A stretch of DNA of 64,000 nucleotides from Bradyrhizobium sp. CSS354. GTDB lineage: Bacteria; Pseudomonadota; Alphaproteobacteria; Rhizobiales; Xanthobacteraceae. The position numbers and the translations under genes are program-made. Shown here piece by piece: positions 17,549-26,672 of the stretch. The DNA is taken from assembly GCF_029051725.1 (NCBI RefSeq), contig NZ_JAACFU010000022.1, positions 44,034-108,033 on the forward strand, read 5' to 3'. The notes under the pieces were generated by a model that worked only from the letters and a program-made list of their open reading frames with translations, had not been told where the DNA came from and did not search any database. Within the stretch, counting starts at the first letter, position 1. Each line of letters starts with the position of its first letter.

Positions 17549-19739
17549 AATCGACGCCGCTGGTGGCGCGAAAGGCCTGGTTGTGGACCCGCCTGGATTG
17601 GCGACGCAGACGGCATTGGAGTGCCTGTCCAAGATTGCCGGTCATCACGGCGTCGACCTGGCGGTCGAGCGTCTAAAGCACGCCTATGCCGTAGCCGCTC
17701 CGCTCTCGTTGAACCTTCTGTTGCGCATGGCCAAGGATGCAGGTCTGCGCGCGAGAAGCACGAAAATGGAGTGGGGTGCGCTGATCCGTCTCGGAGAAGC
17801 CTATCCGGCGCTGACGCGGCTCGCCAATGGCAACTGGATCGTTGTCCTGGGTGCAGGATTGGGAGCTGAGGGCACTGAGGTCGTCAGCGTCTTCGACCCG
17901 CTCGCCGACCGCAAGGACGAGGTCTTGGTTGTTGACCGAGACCGATTCTGTGCCCAATGGGCCGGGGACATCATCCTGATCAAGCGCGAGCAGTTGACAC
18001 GGGAGGCTCCCAGGACTTTCGGCCTCCGGTGGTTCGTGCCGGAATTGCTTCTTCAATGGCGACTGTTCAGGGACGTCGCGATTGCGGCCATCCTGCTCTA
18101 TGCGCTGGGACTCGTCATCCCGATCTTTTTCCAGCTCGTCATCGACAAAGTTCTGGTTCACGAGAGCTTCACCACGCTCTACGTACTCGCGGCAGGGGCG
18201 GCCGCAGCACTCGTCTTTGACACGATATTCGGCTTTCTGCGGCGCTACTTGCTGCTTTATGCGACTAATAAGGTCGACATTCGAGTTGCTACAAAGACGT
18301 TCGGTCATCTCCTCGGGCTGCCGGTCACCTTCTTCGAGCACATGGCAGCGGGGGTCTTGGTCAAGCACATGCAGCAGGCGGCGCGAATCCGTGAGTTTCT
18401 GACCGGTCGACTATTCTTAACCACCCTGGACGCGCTTTCGCTATTCGTCTTCCTGCCGGTACTTGCGCTCTACAGCGTGAAGTTGACGCTCATGGTTCTG
18501 GCCTTCACTGCCGCGAGCGGCGCTGTTGTCGGCCTGCTCATGGGTCCTTTCAGGCGACGTCTCTACGATCTTTACCAGGCGGAAGGTGCGCGGCAGGCTC
18601 TCCTCGTCGAAACAGTTCACGGTATGCGCACGGTGAAGTCGCTGGGGATGGAGCCCGTGCAGGGCAGGATCTGGGATAGCCGCTGTGCACAGTCGATTAC
18701 CATGCGATTCGGTGTCGAGAAGATTTCCGCCGGTGCCCAAGCGCTCACCGGATTTCTCGAGAAGATCATGACGATTGGGATCATCGCTGTCGGAGCCCTC
18801 GATGTCTTCGCTGGAGAAATGACAATCGGCGCGCTGGTCGCCTTTAACATGTTGGCCGGCAGGGTCTCCGGACCACTGGTCCAACTCGTGACCATGGTGC
18901 ACGAATACCAGGAAGTTGCTCTTGCCGTGAAAATGCTCGGCGAGGTGATGAATCAGAAGCCTGAGCGTGACGGCAAGAAAGATGGGCTGCGCCCCGATAT
19001 CGCCGGCAAAATCGAGTTCGAGAATGTTTCCTTTCGCTACGGAGCTGAGGGAGAGCCGGCGCTCGATGATGTCTCCTTCACCGTCGAGCCAGGTTCGATC
19101 TTCGGGATCGTGGGCCGAAGCGGCTCCGGCAAGACGACGCTCACAAGGCTGATTTCGGGCATGTATCCGGTGCAGCAGGGGCTGCTCCGTATCGACGGTT
19201 ACGATTCGAGGGAGCTCGACCTGGCACACCTGCGCCGAAACCTCGGAATCGTCTTGCAGGATAATTTCCTGTTTCGAGGGACGGTTCGCGACAATATCGC
19301 CTGCGTGAAACGGGACGCGACATTTGCCGAAGTCGTCGCTGCGGCGCAGCTCGCAGGCGCCGATGAGTTCATCGAGCGGTTGCCCCGTGGCTTCGATACC
19401 ATGCTTGAGGAAGATGCCTCGAACCTGTCCGGCGGGCAGAAGCAGCGGCTCTCGATTGCGAGGGCTCTGATCGTCAATCCACGGATCATGATTTTCGATG
19501 AAGCGACGAGTGCCCTCGATTCCGAAAGCGAAATGATCATCAAGCGCAATCTCCGCCGTTTGGCGGCGGGACGTACCGTCATCATTGTCTCGCATCGGCT
19601 GTCCATGCTGACCGAAGCAAGCCAGATCCTGGTGATGGACCGCGGCCGAATCGTTGACGTGGATCGCCACGACCACCTCCTGTCGAAATGCACCATCTAC
19701 AGGCATTTGTGGAACCAGCAGATGAAACAGATTGCATGA
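17526..19739 (+). CDS. HlyB-like type I secretion ABC transporter with degenerate C39 peptidase domain
   Basis: This 737-residue inner-membrane exporter would drive substrate through a HlyD/TolC channel with ATP. The N-terminal about 140 residues align with C39 peptidases, but the catalytic Cys position is Thr (QTALECLSKIAGHHG against the family DCGLACL). It is therefore a C39-like docking domain, as in HlyB. Transmembrane helices span about 190-450. The ATPase has Walker A GRSGSGKTT, signature LSGGQKQRLSIARAL and Walker B IMIFDEATSALD. Start at 17526 gives MSLRTSGEIDAAGG; an earlier in-frame start at 17475 is less likely. It is followed by HlyD with a 4-base overlap. A docking-type domain fits an unprocessed substrate without a double-glycine leader. 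Confidence 0.93.
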   Translation: MSLRTSGEIDAAGGAKGLVVDPPGLATQTALECLSKIAGHHGVDLAVERLKHAYAVAAPLSLNLLLRMAKDAGLRARSTKMEWGALIRLGEAYPALTRLANGNWIVVLGAGLGAEGTEVVSVFDPLADRKDEVLVVDRDRFCAQWAGDIILIKREQLTREAPRTFGLRWFVPELLLQWRLFRDVAIAAILLYALGLVIPIFFQLVIDKVLVHESFTTLYVLAAGAAAALVFDTIFGFLRRYLLLYATNKVDIRVATKTFGHLLGLPVTFFEHMAAGVLVKHMQQAARIREFLTGRLFLTTLDALSLFVFLPVLALYSVKLTLMVLAFTAASGAVVGLLMGPFRRRLYDLYQAEGARQALLVETVHGMRTVKSLGMEPVQGRIWDSRCAQSITMRFGVEKISAGAQALTGFLEKIMTIGIIAVGALDVFAGEMTIGALVAFNMLAGRVSGPLVQLVTMVHEYQEVALAVKMLGEVMNQKPERDGKKDGLRPDIAGKIEFENVSFRYGAEGEPALDDVSFTVEPGSIFGIVGRSGSGKTTLTRLISGMYPVQQGLLRIDGYDSRELDLAHLRRNLGIVLQDNFLFRGTVRDNIACVKRDATFAEVVAAAQLAGADEFIERLPRGFDTMLEEDASNLSGGQKQRLSIARALIVNPRIMIFDEATSALDSESEMIIKRNLRRLAAGRTVIIVSHRLSMLTEASQILVMDRGRIVDVDRHDHLLSKCTIYRHLWNQQMKQIA

Positions 19740-21163
19740 TGGAGCCAAGGCAAACACGGACGGACGCGAACAGGAACGATCTGGTCCCGGCCAGGACGGT
19801 CGAGCGACGGCGGAAGCTATTCAGGCCAGTGCCAAGACAGGCGCCTGTGATCGCCGAGTTCCAGTCCGATGCAACCGAAGTCGAGCACCAAGCGCCGCCG
19901 CGGCTCGCGCGCCTTACCCTCTACGGCGTGCTTGGGCTAATTGCCTTCGCGGTCACCTGGGCATCCGTTTCGCAAGTGGAGACGATCGTCACGGCGCAGG
20001 GGAAATTGACCACGACACGTCCAAACCTGGTCGTACAGCCGTTGGAAACGTCGGTCATACGCGAGATCCACGTCAAGGCCGGTGATCGCGTCAACCGCGG
20101 CGACGTTCTGGCTACGCTCGATCCGACCTTCTCGCAGGCTGATTTCGATCAATTGCGCGGGAAGGTGGCTGGTTTCGATGCGTCGATCGATCGCCTTGGC
20201 GCCGAATTGAATGGAACGGAGTATGCCGCCAAGGAGCTCACAAATGCGGACCAAATCCTGCAGGGCAAGTTGTTCTTGCAGAGGAGAGCCGCCTATGAGG
20301 CGCAGATCCAGAACTACGACGCACAGATCGCTTCCGCTCGAGCCAATCTGAAGACAGCGCAGGACGAAGAGGCGGTTCTCCTTCAGCGACTCGATACGAT
20401 GCGTTCTATTGAAGCCATGCGCACCACGCTGATGGACAAAGAGGTCGGTTCGAGGCTGAATTTTCTACTGTCTCGCGATGCACGGCTCGAAGTTGAGAGC
20501 AATCTGGCGCGCGTTCGTGGCAGTATCGCCGATACGACCCATCGGCTGGACAAGGCCCGCGCTGACCAGAAGGTCTTCGTCGAGGAGTTTCGTCGCGCCA
20601 CTTATCAGGAAGTGGCGGAGACGCTACCGAAGCGCAATGGTGCAGCAGAGGAATTGAAGAAAGCCGAGCTTCGTCGACAGTTGGTCGTCCTGCAGGCGCC
20701 GGCAGATGCCGTGGTGCTGGATATCGCAAACCGGACAGTCGGCTCGGTGGTTCGCGAAGCGGAAACGCTGTTTGTCCTGGTTCCGCGTGACGTGCCTCTT
20801 CAGGCGGAGGTCAACGTCGAGGGTCGGGATATCGGTCAGGTGGCGCTTGGACAAGCGGTCCGGATCAAGTTCGAAGCGTTTCCTTTCCAGAAATATGGAA
20901 CTGCAACGGGGGAAGTCCGCATCATCAGTCAGGACACGTTCTCGCCGGACCCGAAGGCCGAAGGTGCGCGCCGCGCGTCAGCTCCCTATTACCGCGTACT
21001 GGTCGATTTGTCGGACACGCACCTTCGGCTGCCGGCTGAGCGCATTCAACTGATTCCGGGTATGGCGGTGACGGCCGAACTGAAAGCTGGCAAGCGCACC
21101 GTGATCTCCTATTTCCTCTATCCATTGCTGCGCGGATTGGATGAAAGCATTCGTGAATACTAA
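19736..21163 (+). CDS. HlyD-family type I secretion periplasmic adaptor
   Basis: This 475-residue membrane fusion protein would link the ABC transporter to an outer-membrane TolC channel. One transmembrane helix lies near residues 60-85 (LTLYGVLGLIAFAVTW). The lipoyl/barrel half-motif IREIHVKAGDRVNRGDVLATLDPT follows. A long coiled-coil hairpin spans about 140-330, and a C-terminal barrel contains VNVEGRDIGQVALGQAVRIKFEAFP. ATG codons at 19736 and 19739 are both possible; the first overlaps the transporter stop as ATGA, a sign of translational coupling. No TolC-like gene is in the window, so the outer-membrane partner must be encoded elsewhere. Confidence 0.93.
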   Translation: MMEPRQTRTDANRNDLVPARTVERRRKLFRPVPRQAPVIAEFQSDATEVEHQAPPRLARLTLYGVLGLIAFAVTWASVSQVETIVTAQGKLTTTRPNLVVQPLETSVIREIHVKAGDRVNRGDVLATLDPTFSQADFDQLRGKVAGFDASIDRLGAELNGTEYAAKELTNADQILQGKLFLQRRAAYEAQIQNYDAQIASARANLKTAQDEEAVLLQRLDTMRSIEAMRTTLMDKEVGSRLNFLLSRDARLEVESNLARVRGSIADTTHRLDKARADQKVFVEEFRRATYQEVAETLPKRNGAAEELKKAELRRQLVVLQAPADAVVLDIANRTVGSVVREAETLFVLVPRDVPLQAEVNVEGRDIGQVALGQAVRIKFEAFPFQKYGTATGEVRIISQDTFSPDPKAEGARRASAPYYRVLVDLSDTHLRLPAERIQLIPGMAVTAELKAGKRTVISYFLYPLLRGLDESIREY

Positions 21164-21174
21164 CCCAGCTTGGA

Positions 21175-22359
21175 ATGGCGATGACCATGATCATTAGTCC
21201 GAATTTTGGGGCGAAGCTCCTAGTGCCCACAGCGGCGGGCAAGCTCTCGCAAAATTCACCGCTCGTGAACTATGCGCTCAACGGGCTGGAACGTTGTTGG
21301 CTACCTGAACATCGTCGGTGGTCCCACATTTACCATCTTGATGGACGTTCTTCGCCCAATGAGTCGGTACCCAACAGCGACGTATTCTATACTCTCAACG
21401 TTTTACTCGGGATGTCGCGCGTCGCTGGAATTCCAAGTGGTATTGATCTGCCGGAAATATTCCATCGCAATGTTCTGTTACTCACGAGGCTCCCGGTGCG
21501 CAAGTACGCCTTCGGTATGGCGCTATGGAGCGCCGCCGAGCTCGGCGTCGAAATACCGGAGCCGGTCAAACACCAGCTAAGAGCCATTCTTGCCGATGAG
21601 TCCCGGTGGAGGGCTTTCCGTGCGCAGGATCTTGGCATGCTGCTCACGGGGATCGTGGCTCAGGCGAGGGCGGGCGAGAACGAATGGTGGCGCTACGCCA
21701 TGCCGCTATATCGGTTTTTGAAGGAACGCTTGCACAGCGAATCGGGATTGTTTTTCGATGCACCGTTCGGCTTTCGGCGCCGTTTCTCGTCATTTGCAAC
21801 GCAGACCTATCTCTCGATCGCCTGTTATCAATATGGTGAATTCGCTGGCGATGCTTCCGCGCTTGTCATGGCCGATACTTGTGTGCGCAATCTGATAGCG
21901 CTTCAAGGTCCACAGGGCGAATGGCCTTGGTTTTTCGACGCGCTGAACGGTCGCGTCCTTGATTTTTACGAAGTCTATTCTGTCCATCAGTATGGAATGG
22001 CTCCGGCACTGCTGGAATGGGCAGAGAGCTTTGGCCTGAGGGGATCGCGGGACGCCCTGGTCAAGGGATTCAACTGGGTACTCGGCCAGAACCAACTGGG
22101 CCGAGCCATGCTCGTGCCTGAACTCAACCTGACCCTCCGCTCGCAGGTTCGCAAAGGTGAATTGACAACGAGGGCGCCCCGGGTATTGCGCGCGCTCAAG
22201 AACGCCTGGCTCGGAAAAGGGCCGCGGCTGATCGAAGACACTAACGTGGAAGTTCGGCTTGAGTGCCGCAGTTACGAGCTGGGTTGGATCCTGTGGTCAT
22301 TCGGCCGGCGTACCGACCTGCAGGAGCTGACCCACAATTGTGCCTTTGGCGGCGCCTGA
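21175..22359 (+). CDS. Hypothetical protein, possible alpha/alpha-toroid fold
   Basis: This 394-residue protein ends the type I secretion operon, 11 bases after the HlyD gene. It has no signal peptide or transmembrane helix. Repeated helical stretches rich in Trp, Tyr and Leu include RWSHIYHLDGR, GEWPWFFDALNGRVLDFYEVYSVHQYGMAPALLEWAE and SYELGWILWSFG. They resemble six-hairpin or terpenoid-cyclase-like alpha/alpha barrels found in glycoside hydrolases and lyases. That resemblance is an impression from pattern and is not a family match. It could modify the secreted protein or trim the polysaccharide. Confidence 0.75.
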   Translation: MAMTMIISPNFGAKLLVPTAAGKLSQNSPLVNYALNGLERCWLPEHRRWSHIYHLDGRSSPNESVPNSDVFYTLNVLLGMSRVAGIPSGIDLPEIFHRNVLLLTRLPVRKYAFGMALWSAAELGVEIPEPVKHQLRAILADESRWRAFRAQDLGMLLTGIVAQARAGENEWWRYAMPLYRFLKERLHSESGLFFDAPFGFRRRFSSFATQTYLSIACYQYGEFAGDASALVMADTCVRNLIALQGPQGEWPWFFDALNGRVLDFYEVYSVHQYGMAPALLEWAESFGLRGSRDALVKGFNWVLGQNQLGRAMLVPELNLTLRSQVRKGELTTRAPRVLRALKNAWLGKGPRLIEDTNVEVRLECRSYELGWILWSFGRRTDLQELTHNCAFGGA

Positions 22360-22375
22360 CAGAATTGGCGTTTCG

Positions 22376-23263
22376 CTAACGGTTCCAGGCGACTGCTCGG
22401 CGCCCTCGTAGGTGCGAGAGCATCGTCATGGCGCGGTGCGCTCGGACAGCACACAATACGGCAATAGCTTTGAGGCGGACGCCGCTACCGTGTAGGCGGT
22501 CGCTGGTGAGCACAGTCACGGCGTTTGGCGCGAGTGACGCGAGGACGAGCAAAGCTTGCGCGATCCAGCGCAATTGCCAAATGGGTTTACCTTCCGCCAT
22601 GTTGCGATAGTGCGCGATGTGTCGGTCCCATTTGGCGTAGAGCTCCTGGAGAGAGCCCCGGGCCGGATGGAAGACGATCATCTCAGGGGTGTATCGAAAT
22701 CGAAGTCCGGCCCGCAGCGCACGCTCCCCCCACTCCATATCTTCGGCGACTTCAATGCCAGCGAAAGGGCCGACGCGATCGAAGTCGCGGCGAAACACCG
22801 CCATATTGCCAGTGCCGGAATAACCGTGGCGCTCGATATAGAGCTTGAAACGATAAGCGAAGACGCTTTCGTAAGCCGCAATGGCGTCAAGCTTCGCATT
22901 TTCCGGCCGCCAAATGCGAACGTCGCCCCCGAGAACGGTGCCAGCCGGTGACAAGCGAGACCATTTCACCACGCTGCTCAGCCAATCCTGATGGGCCCTA
23001 CAATCGGCGTCGATGAAGGCAAGGATCTCGCCGTTGGCAGCAGCGACGCCTGCATTTCGCGCCGGGCCGGGTCCTGGATGCGGTTCGTGCTGCAGCCGCA
23101 CACCAGGATGAGCCGCAACGACGTCCATTGGGGGCGTTGCCGAGCCGTTGTCCACCACGATGATCTCAAATGCGTCACGCGTCAGGGTCTGTGCGTCCAG
23201 GCTGTGCAAACAGGCTTCCAGAGCACCAGGCTGGTTGAGGTGGGGAATAATGACCGAAATCAT
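22376..23263 (-). CDS. Family 2 glycosyltransferase
   Basis: This 295-residue GT-A enzyme would add one sugar to the lipid-linked repeat unit on the cytoplasmic face. It opens with MISVIIPHLNQPGALEACLHSL, then IIVVDNGS, and carries the metal-binding AFIDADC motif near residues 80-86. Further motifs include VAEDMEWGERAL (acceptor-side ED region) and ELYAKWDRHIAHYR. The C-terminal about 60 residues are basic and amphipathic. It converges on the preceding gene with a 16-base gap and diverges from the WecG-family gene across an AT-rich spacer. Donor and acceptor are unknown. Confidence 0.9.
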   Translation of the reverse strand: MISVIIPHLNQPGALEACLHSLDAQTLTRDAFEIIVVDNGSATPPMDVVAAHPGVRLQHEPHPGPGPARNAGVAAANGEILAFIDADCRAHQDWLSSVVKWSRLSPAGTVLGGDVRIWRPENAKLDAIAAYESVFAYRFKLYIERHGYSGTGNMAVFRRDFDRVGPFAGIEVAEDMEWGERALRAGLRFRYTPEMIVFHPARGSLQELYAKWDRHIAHYRNMAEGKPIWQLRWIAQALLVLASLAPNAVTVLTSDRLHGSGVRLKAIAVLCAVRAHRAMTMLSHLRGRRAVAWNR

Positions 23264-23442
23264 CAGTTAATTCCTCTATTTAATTCATGTTAGATTTTCT
23301 GCCCGCCAGTTTGCGCGACGGCCTCGTATTTTGCGAGGGTGCGGCGAGGTCCGCTCGATTTAAACCTTGCAATTAAATGTTGCTTGCGTATTATCTCGAT
23401 AATAATCTTAAATGCAAACTTAAACCGGGTGGAATTTTCTAG
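23262..23442. promoter_or_regulatory. AT-rich divergent promoter region (GT2 / WecG-family)
   Basis: The spacer 23264-23455 contains CTATTTAATTCATG near 23274, CTCGATTTAAACC near 23353 and CAATTAAATG near 23369. GATAATAATCTTAAATGC follows near 23398. It serves two divergent genes. AGGAGA at 23441-23446 is the ribosome site of the rightward gene. Confidence 0.4.
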
Positions 23443-23455
23443 GAGATAGGTTCCA

Positions 23456-24250
23456 ATGCGCGCCTCATTTCTGGGATGCCCCATCGACCTGTTGACAATG
23501 GCGGAAACCGTCGATCTGGCGCGCGGGGCCATGCACAGCCGGCGACGGCTGCAACATGTGGCGCTGAACGTCGCCAAATTCGTCAATATGCGATCCGATC
23601 CCGTGCTCGCGGCCGATGTGGCCAACAGCGATGTTGTCGGCATCGACGGCATGGGGATTGTTTGGGGCGCTCGAGCACTGGGGCTTCCGGCGACGTCGCG
23701 GGTCGCGGGTGTGGATCTCCTCGCCGAGTTGCTCGCGGTATGTGCGCATGAAGGCTTCAAGCCCTATTTCCTGGGAGCCACTCCCGCCGTACTGCAGCAG
23801 GCGATGCAAGGCGCGCGCGAGAGGCATCCTTCACTTGTCTTTGCGGGCTGGCACGACGGCTACTTCAAACGCGAGCAGGAGAGTGATGTCGTCCGGGACA
23901 TCCAATCCAGCGGGGCCGATTGTCTCTTCATCGGCATGCCGACCCCCCGGAAAGAGCGCTTTCTCGCCGCTCACCGCGATGATCTCGGCGTACCTTTTAT
24001 CATGGGCGTCGGTGGTGCATTCGATATTCTAGCAGGCACCGTTCGGCGCGCGCCGGTCCAGATACAGAGGCTCGGCCTCGAATGGCTGTACCGCATCTAT
24101 CAGGAGCCTGGGCGGATGTGGTGGCGATACGCCACGACGAACACGCTGTTTGCGGGCGTCCTGGCGCAAGCCCTCATCAGGCAGGCATTTCGGCACCCGC
24201 TTGGTGCGCCCGGCGCCGCTCCGCCTGGTCCGAGCCGGATCGGAGGGTGA
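23456..24250 (+). CDS. WecG/TagA/CpsF family glycosyltransferase
   Basis: This 264-residue enzyme belongs to the family (GT26) that adds N-acetylmannosamine or its uronic acid to lipid-linked GlcNAc. Diagnostic stretches are NVAKFVNMRSDP, the SDVVGIDGMGIVWGARALG segment, PYFLGATPAVLQQA, and IGMPTPRKERFLAAH. FIMGVGGAFDILAGTVRRAP and GLEWLYRIYQEPGRMWWRY close the list. The start has a good ribosome site (AGGAGA, 23441-23446). The next two genes make UDP-ManNAc and UDP-ManNAcA, so a ManNAcA-type donor is a reasonable inference. Confidence 0.93.
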   Translation: MRASFLGCPIDLLTMAETVDLARGAMHSRRRLQHVALNVAKFVNMRSDPVLAADVANSDVVGIDGMGIVWGARALGLPATSRVAGVDLLAELLAVCAHEGFKPYFLGATPAVLQQAMQGARERHPSLVFAGWHDGYFKREQESDVVRDIQSSGADCLFIGMPTPRKERFLAAHRDDLGVPFIMGVGGAFDILAGTVRRAPVQIQRLGLEWLYRIYQEPGRMWWRYATTNTLFAGVLAQALIRQAFRHPLGAPGAAPPGPSRIGG

Positions 24251-24253
24251 GGC

Positions 24254-25378
24254 GTGCGCAAGCATTTTTTCATTCTTCTCGGAACCCGGCCGGAAGCAAT
24301 CAAGCTCTTTCCGGTCATCAACCGGCTCAAGGCCGAGAAGCGCAAGGACATCTCCGTAACGATCTGTGCGACTGCACAGCATCGGCACTTGCTTGATCAA
24401 GTCCTCAAGTTGGCCAAAGTGGTCCCGGATTTTGATCTGAACGTCATGACGACCAATCAGACTCTCGATCATCTGACCGCTCGGCTGCTCGGACAAATCG
24501 GCGAACTCCTCGAAAAGTTGAAGCCCACCAGGGTTATTGTCCAAGGCGACACGGCGACTGCCATGACGGGTGCACTGGCATCTTATTATCACCGTATACC
24601 GGTCTCGCACATCGAGGCCGGGCTGCGCAGCGGTGACATCTTCGCGCCGTGGCCCGAGGAGGTGAACCGCAAGATCGTCGGCTCGATCGCCGATCAACAT
24701 TTTGCCCCGACAGAGCGCGCGGCGCGCGCGTTACGCGCTGAAAATGTCCCGGATGACCGCATTCACGTTACCGGAAACACGGTGGTGGACGCTCTCATCC
24801 TCGCGAAAGCTATGGTCGAATCCGATCCAGGGCTCTCGTGCCGATGGGACGGCATCAAGAAGCGTCACGGCAATCGGCGCATCATCCTGGTGACCTGCCA
24901 TCGCAGGGAGAATTTCGGCGGCGGCGTCGTTAATATCGCGAACGCGTTGGAGACCATCCTGCGCAGGGAGGACGTCGCCGTGGTGCTCCCCGTGCATCCG
25001 AATCCGAATGTCCGCGACATGTTTGCGTCTCGGTTCTCGGACCATCCGCGGGTCGTCCTTATTTCCCCTCAGGAATATACGGATTTTGTGAGCCTGCTCT
25101 CGATGTCTTATTTGGTCCTGACAGATTCAGGCGGCGTACAGGAAGAGGCACCCACTTTCGGTAAACCGGTCCTGGTGATGCGCGAGACAACCGAGCGTCC
25201 CGAGGGAGTAGAAGCGGGAACGGCGCGCCTGGTCGGTGCGAACTACGACAGGATCGTGGCCGAGACATTCCGCCTCCTCGACGACGACGAGACTTATGCT
25301 GCCATGGCGCGTTCGCACAATCCGTTCGGTGACGGGCACGCGAGCGAGCGGATCGTGAAAGTGCTTCTCGATGCCTGA
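24254..25378 (+). CDS. wecB: UDP-N-acetylglucosamine 2-epimerase (non-hydrolysing)
   Basis: This enzyme interconverts UDP-GlcNAc and UDP-ManNAc. The 374-residue protein has the WecB-type N-terminal motif GTRPEAIKLFPV rather than the GARPQFIK form of WbpI enzymes. It also has HIEAGLRSGD, PEEVNRKIVGSIADQHFAPT, TGNTVVDAL, VTCHRRENFG and LTDSGGVQEEAPTFGKPVLVMRETTERPEG. The GTG start at 24254 follows GGAGG at 24242-24246 and lies 3 bases after the preceding stop. It overlaps wecC by 8 bases. Confidence 0.95.
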   Translation: MRKHFFILLGTRPEAIKLFPVINRLKAEKRKDISVTICATAQHRHLLDQVLKLAKVVPDFDLNVMTTNQTLDHLTARLLGQIGELLEKLKPTRVIVQGDTATAMTGALASYYHRIPVSHIEAGLRSGDIFAPWPEEVNRKIVGSIADQHFAPTERAARALRAENVPDDRIHVTGNTVVDALILAKAMVESDPGLSCRWDGIKKRHGNRRIILVTCHRRENFGGGVVNIANALETILRREDVAVVLPVHPNPNVRDMFASRFSDHPRVVLISPQEYTDFVSLLSMSYLVLTDSGGVQEEAPTFGKPVLVMRETTERPEGVEAGTARLVGANYDRIVAETFRLLDDDETYAAMARSHNPFGDGHASERIVKVLLDA

Positions 25379-26633
25379 ATTCCAAAAGATCAATGTGGTT
25401 GGACTTGGTTATATCGGTCTGCCGACCGCGGCGCTGATTGCGAGCCGAGGGCTGCAGGTGGTCGGTATCGATACCAATGAACGCATCGTCGACACCGTTG
25501 CATCCGGCAGAATTCACATCGCCGAGCCCGATCTGGATGGCCTTGTTTCCAAGGTCGTGTCGAGTGGTGCGCTCACGACCGCCAGAAAGCCGCAGCCGGC
25601 GGACGTGTTCATCATCGCAGTACCGACGCCAATCGATCACGAGAACCGTCCAGACTTGTCAATGGTGAATGCCGCAGTCGACTCGATCGTAGATCTTCTC
25701 GCGCCGAGCAATCTTGTCATTCTGGAATCGACATCGCCGATTGGGACAACAGAAGCCATCGCAAAGCGGATCGTCGAACGCAGGCCAGAGTTGCACATAG
25801 GCGTCAACGGCAAGGAAGAGGGAGCGATTTACGTCGCATACTGTCCCGAACGCGTGCTTCCGGGACGGATCTTGACCGAGCTTATCAACAATGACAGGTG
25901 CATCGGCGGGATTACGCCAACCTGCACGCGGCGGGCTCAGCGCTTCTACAAAATGTTCGTTCGCGGCGCTTGCGTCGGTACTACGGCGCGCGCGGCAGAG
26001 CTGGTCAAGCTGACCGAAAACGCCTTCCGCGACACCAACATTGCATTTGCCAACGAACTCTCGCTGATTTGCGACAGGTTCGACATCAACGTCTGGGAGG
26101 TGATCGATATCGCCAACCGCCACCCTCGCGTAAACGTATTGCGACCGGGACCTGGAGTGGGCGGGCACTGTATTGCGGTCGACCCCTGGTTCATCATCGA
26201 CTCAGCGCCAGACCTCGCGCGTGTGATGCGAACAAGCCGAGAAGTGAACAACGCCAAAACGCAGAAGATCATCGAGCGCACAGAGGCACTGATCGACGAT
26301 CATCCCTATGCGAACGTGGCTTGTTGTGGACTGACCTTCAAGGCCAATGTCGACGACGTGCGTGAAAGCCCGGCCATGGAGATAGCCACGCATCTCGCGG
26401 CAAAATACGGTGAACGGATCAAGGTTGTTGAGCCGAATCTGCGCCGTCTGCCTCCTCAGTTGGCCGATCATCGTGTCGCATTCGTGAATATTGAGGAAGC
26501 CCTGCGCAGTTGCGAGATCGCGATTCTTCTCGTCGACCATGACGAATTCAAAATGGTGCCGTTAGCAGAGCGCCGGCACCTCGACGTGATCGACACGCGA
26601 GGCATCTGGCAGGATATGCCGGCGCGGACATAA
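25371..26633 (+). CDS. wecC: UDP-N-acetyl-D-mannosamine dehydrogenase
   Basis: This enzyme oxidises UDP-ManNAc at C6 to UDP-ManNAcA with NAD. The 420-residue protein has the Rossmann motif VVGLGYIGLPTAALIASRG (about 10-28), IAVPTPI, LESTSPIGTTE, CPERVLPG, KLTENAFRDTNIAFANEL and NRHPRVN. The catalytic-Cys segment is GPGVGGHCIAVDPWF. These stretches follow the E. coli WecC pattern closely, which favours UDP-ManNAc over UDP-GlcNAc as substrate. It is translationally coupled to wecB by an 8-base overlap. Confidence 0.94.
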   Translation: MPEFQKINVVGLGYIGLPTAALIASRGLQVVGIDTNERIVDTVASGRIHIAEPDLDGLVSKVVSSGALTTARKPQPADVFIIAVPTPIDHENRPDLSMVNAAVDSIVDLLAPSNLVILESTSPIGTTEAIAKRIVERRPELHIGVNGKEEGAIYVAYCPERVLPGRILTELINNDRCIGGITPTCTRRAQRFYKMFVRGACVGTTARAAELVKLTENAFRDTNIAFANELSLICDRFDINVWEVIDIANRHPRVNVLRPGPGVGGHCIAVDPWFIIDSAPDLARVMRTSREVNNAKTQKIIERTEALIDDHPYANVACCGLTFKANVDDVRESPAMEIATHLAAKYGERIKVVEPNLRRLPPQLADHRVAFVNIEEALRSCEIAILLVDHDEFKMVPLAERRHLDVIDTRGIWQDMPART

Positions 26634-26672
26634 CGTATTGCGGCGTAATCCCCCGAATGGATCGAGGTCAGT

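Noticed and set aside
18441..19757. 438-codon open frame on the minus strand
   Set aside because: It is antisense to the HlyB-like ATPase domain with intact Walker and signature motifs.
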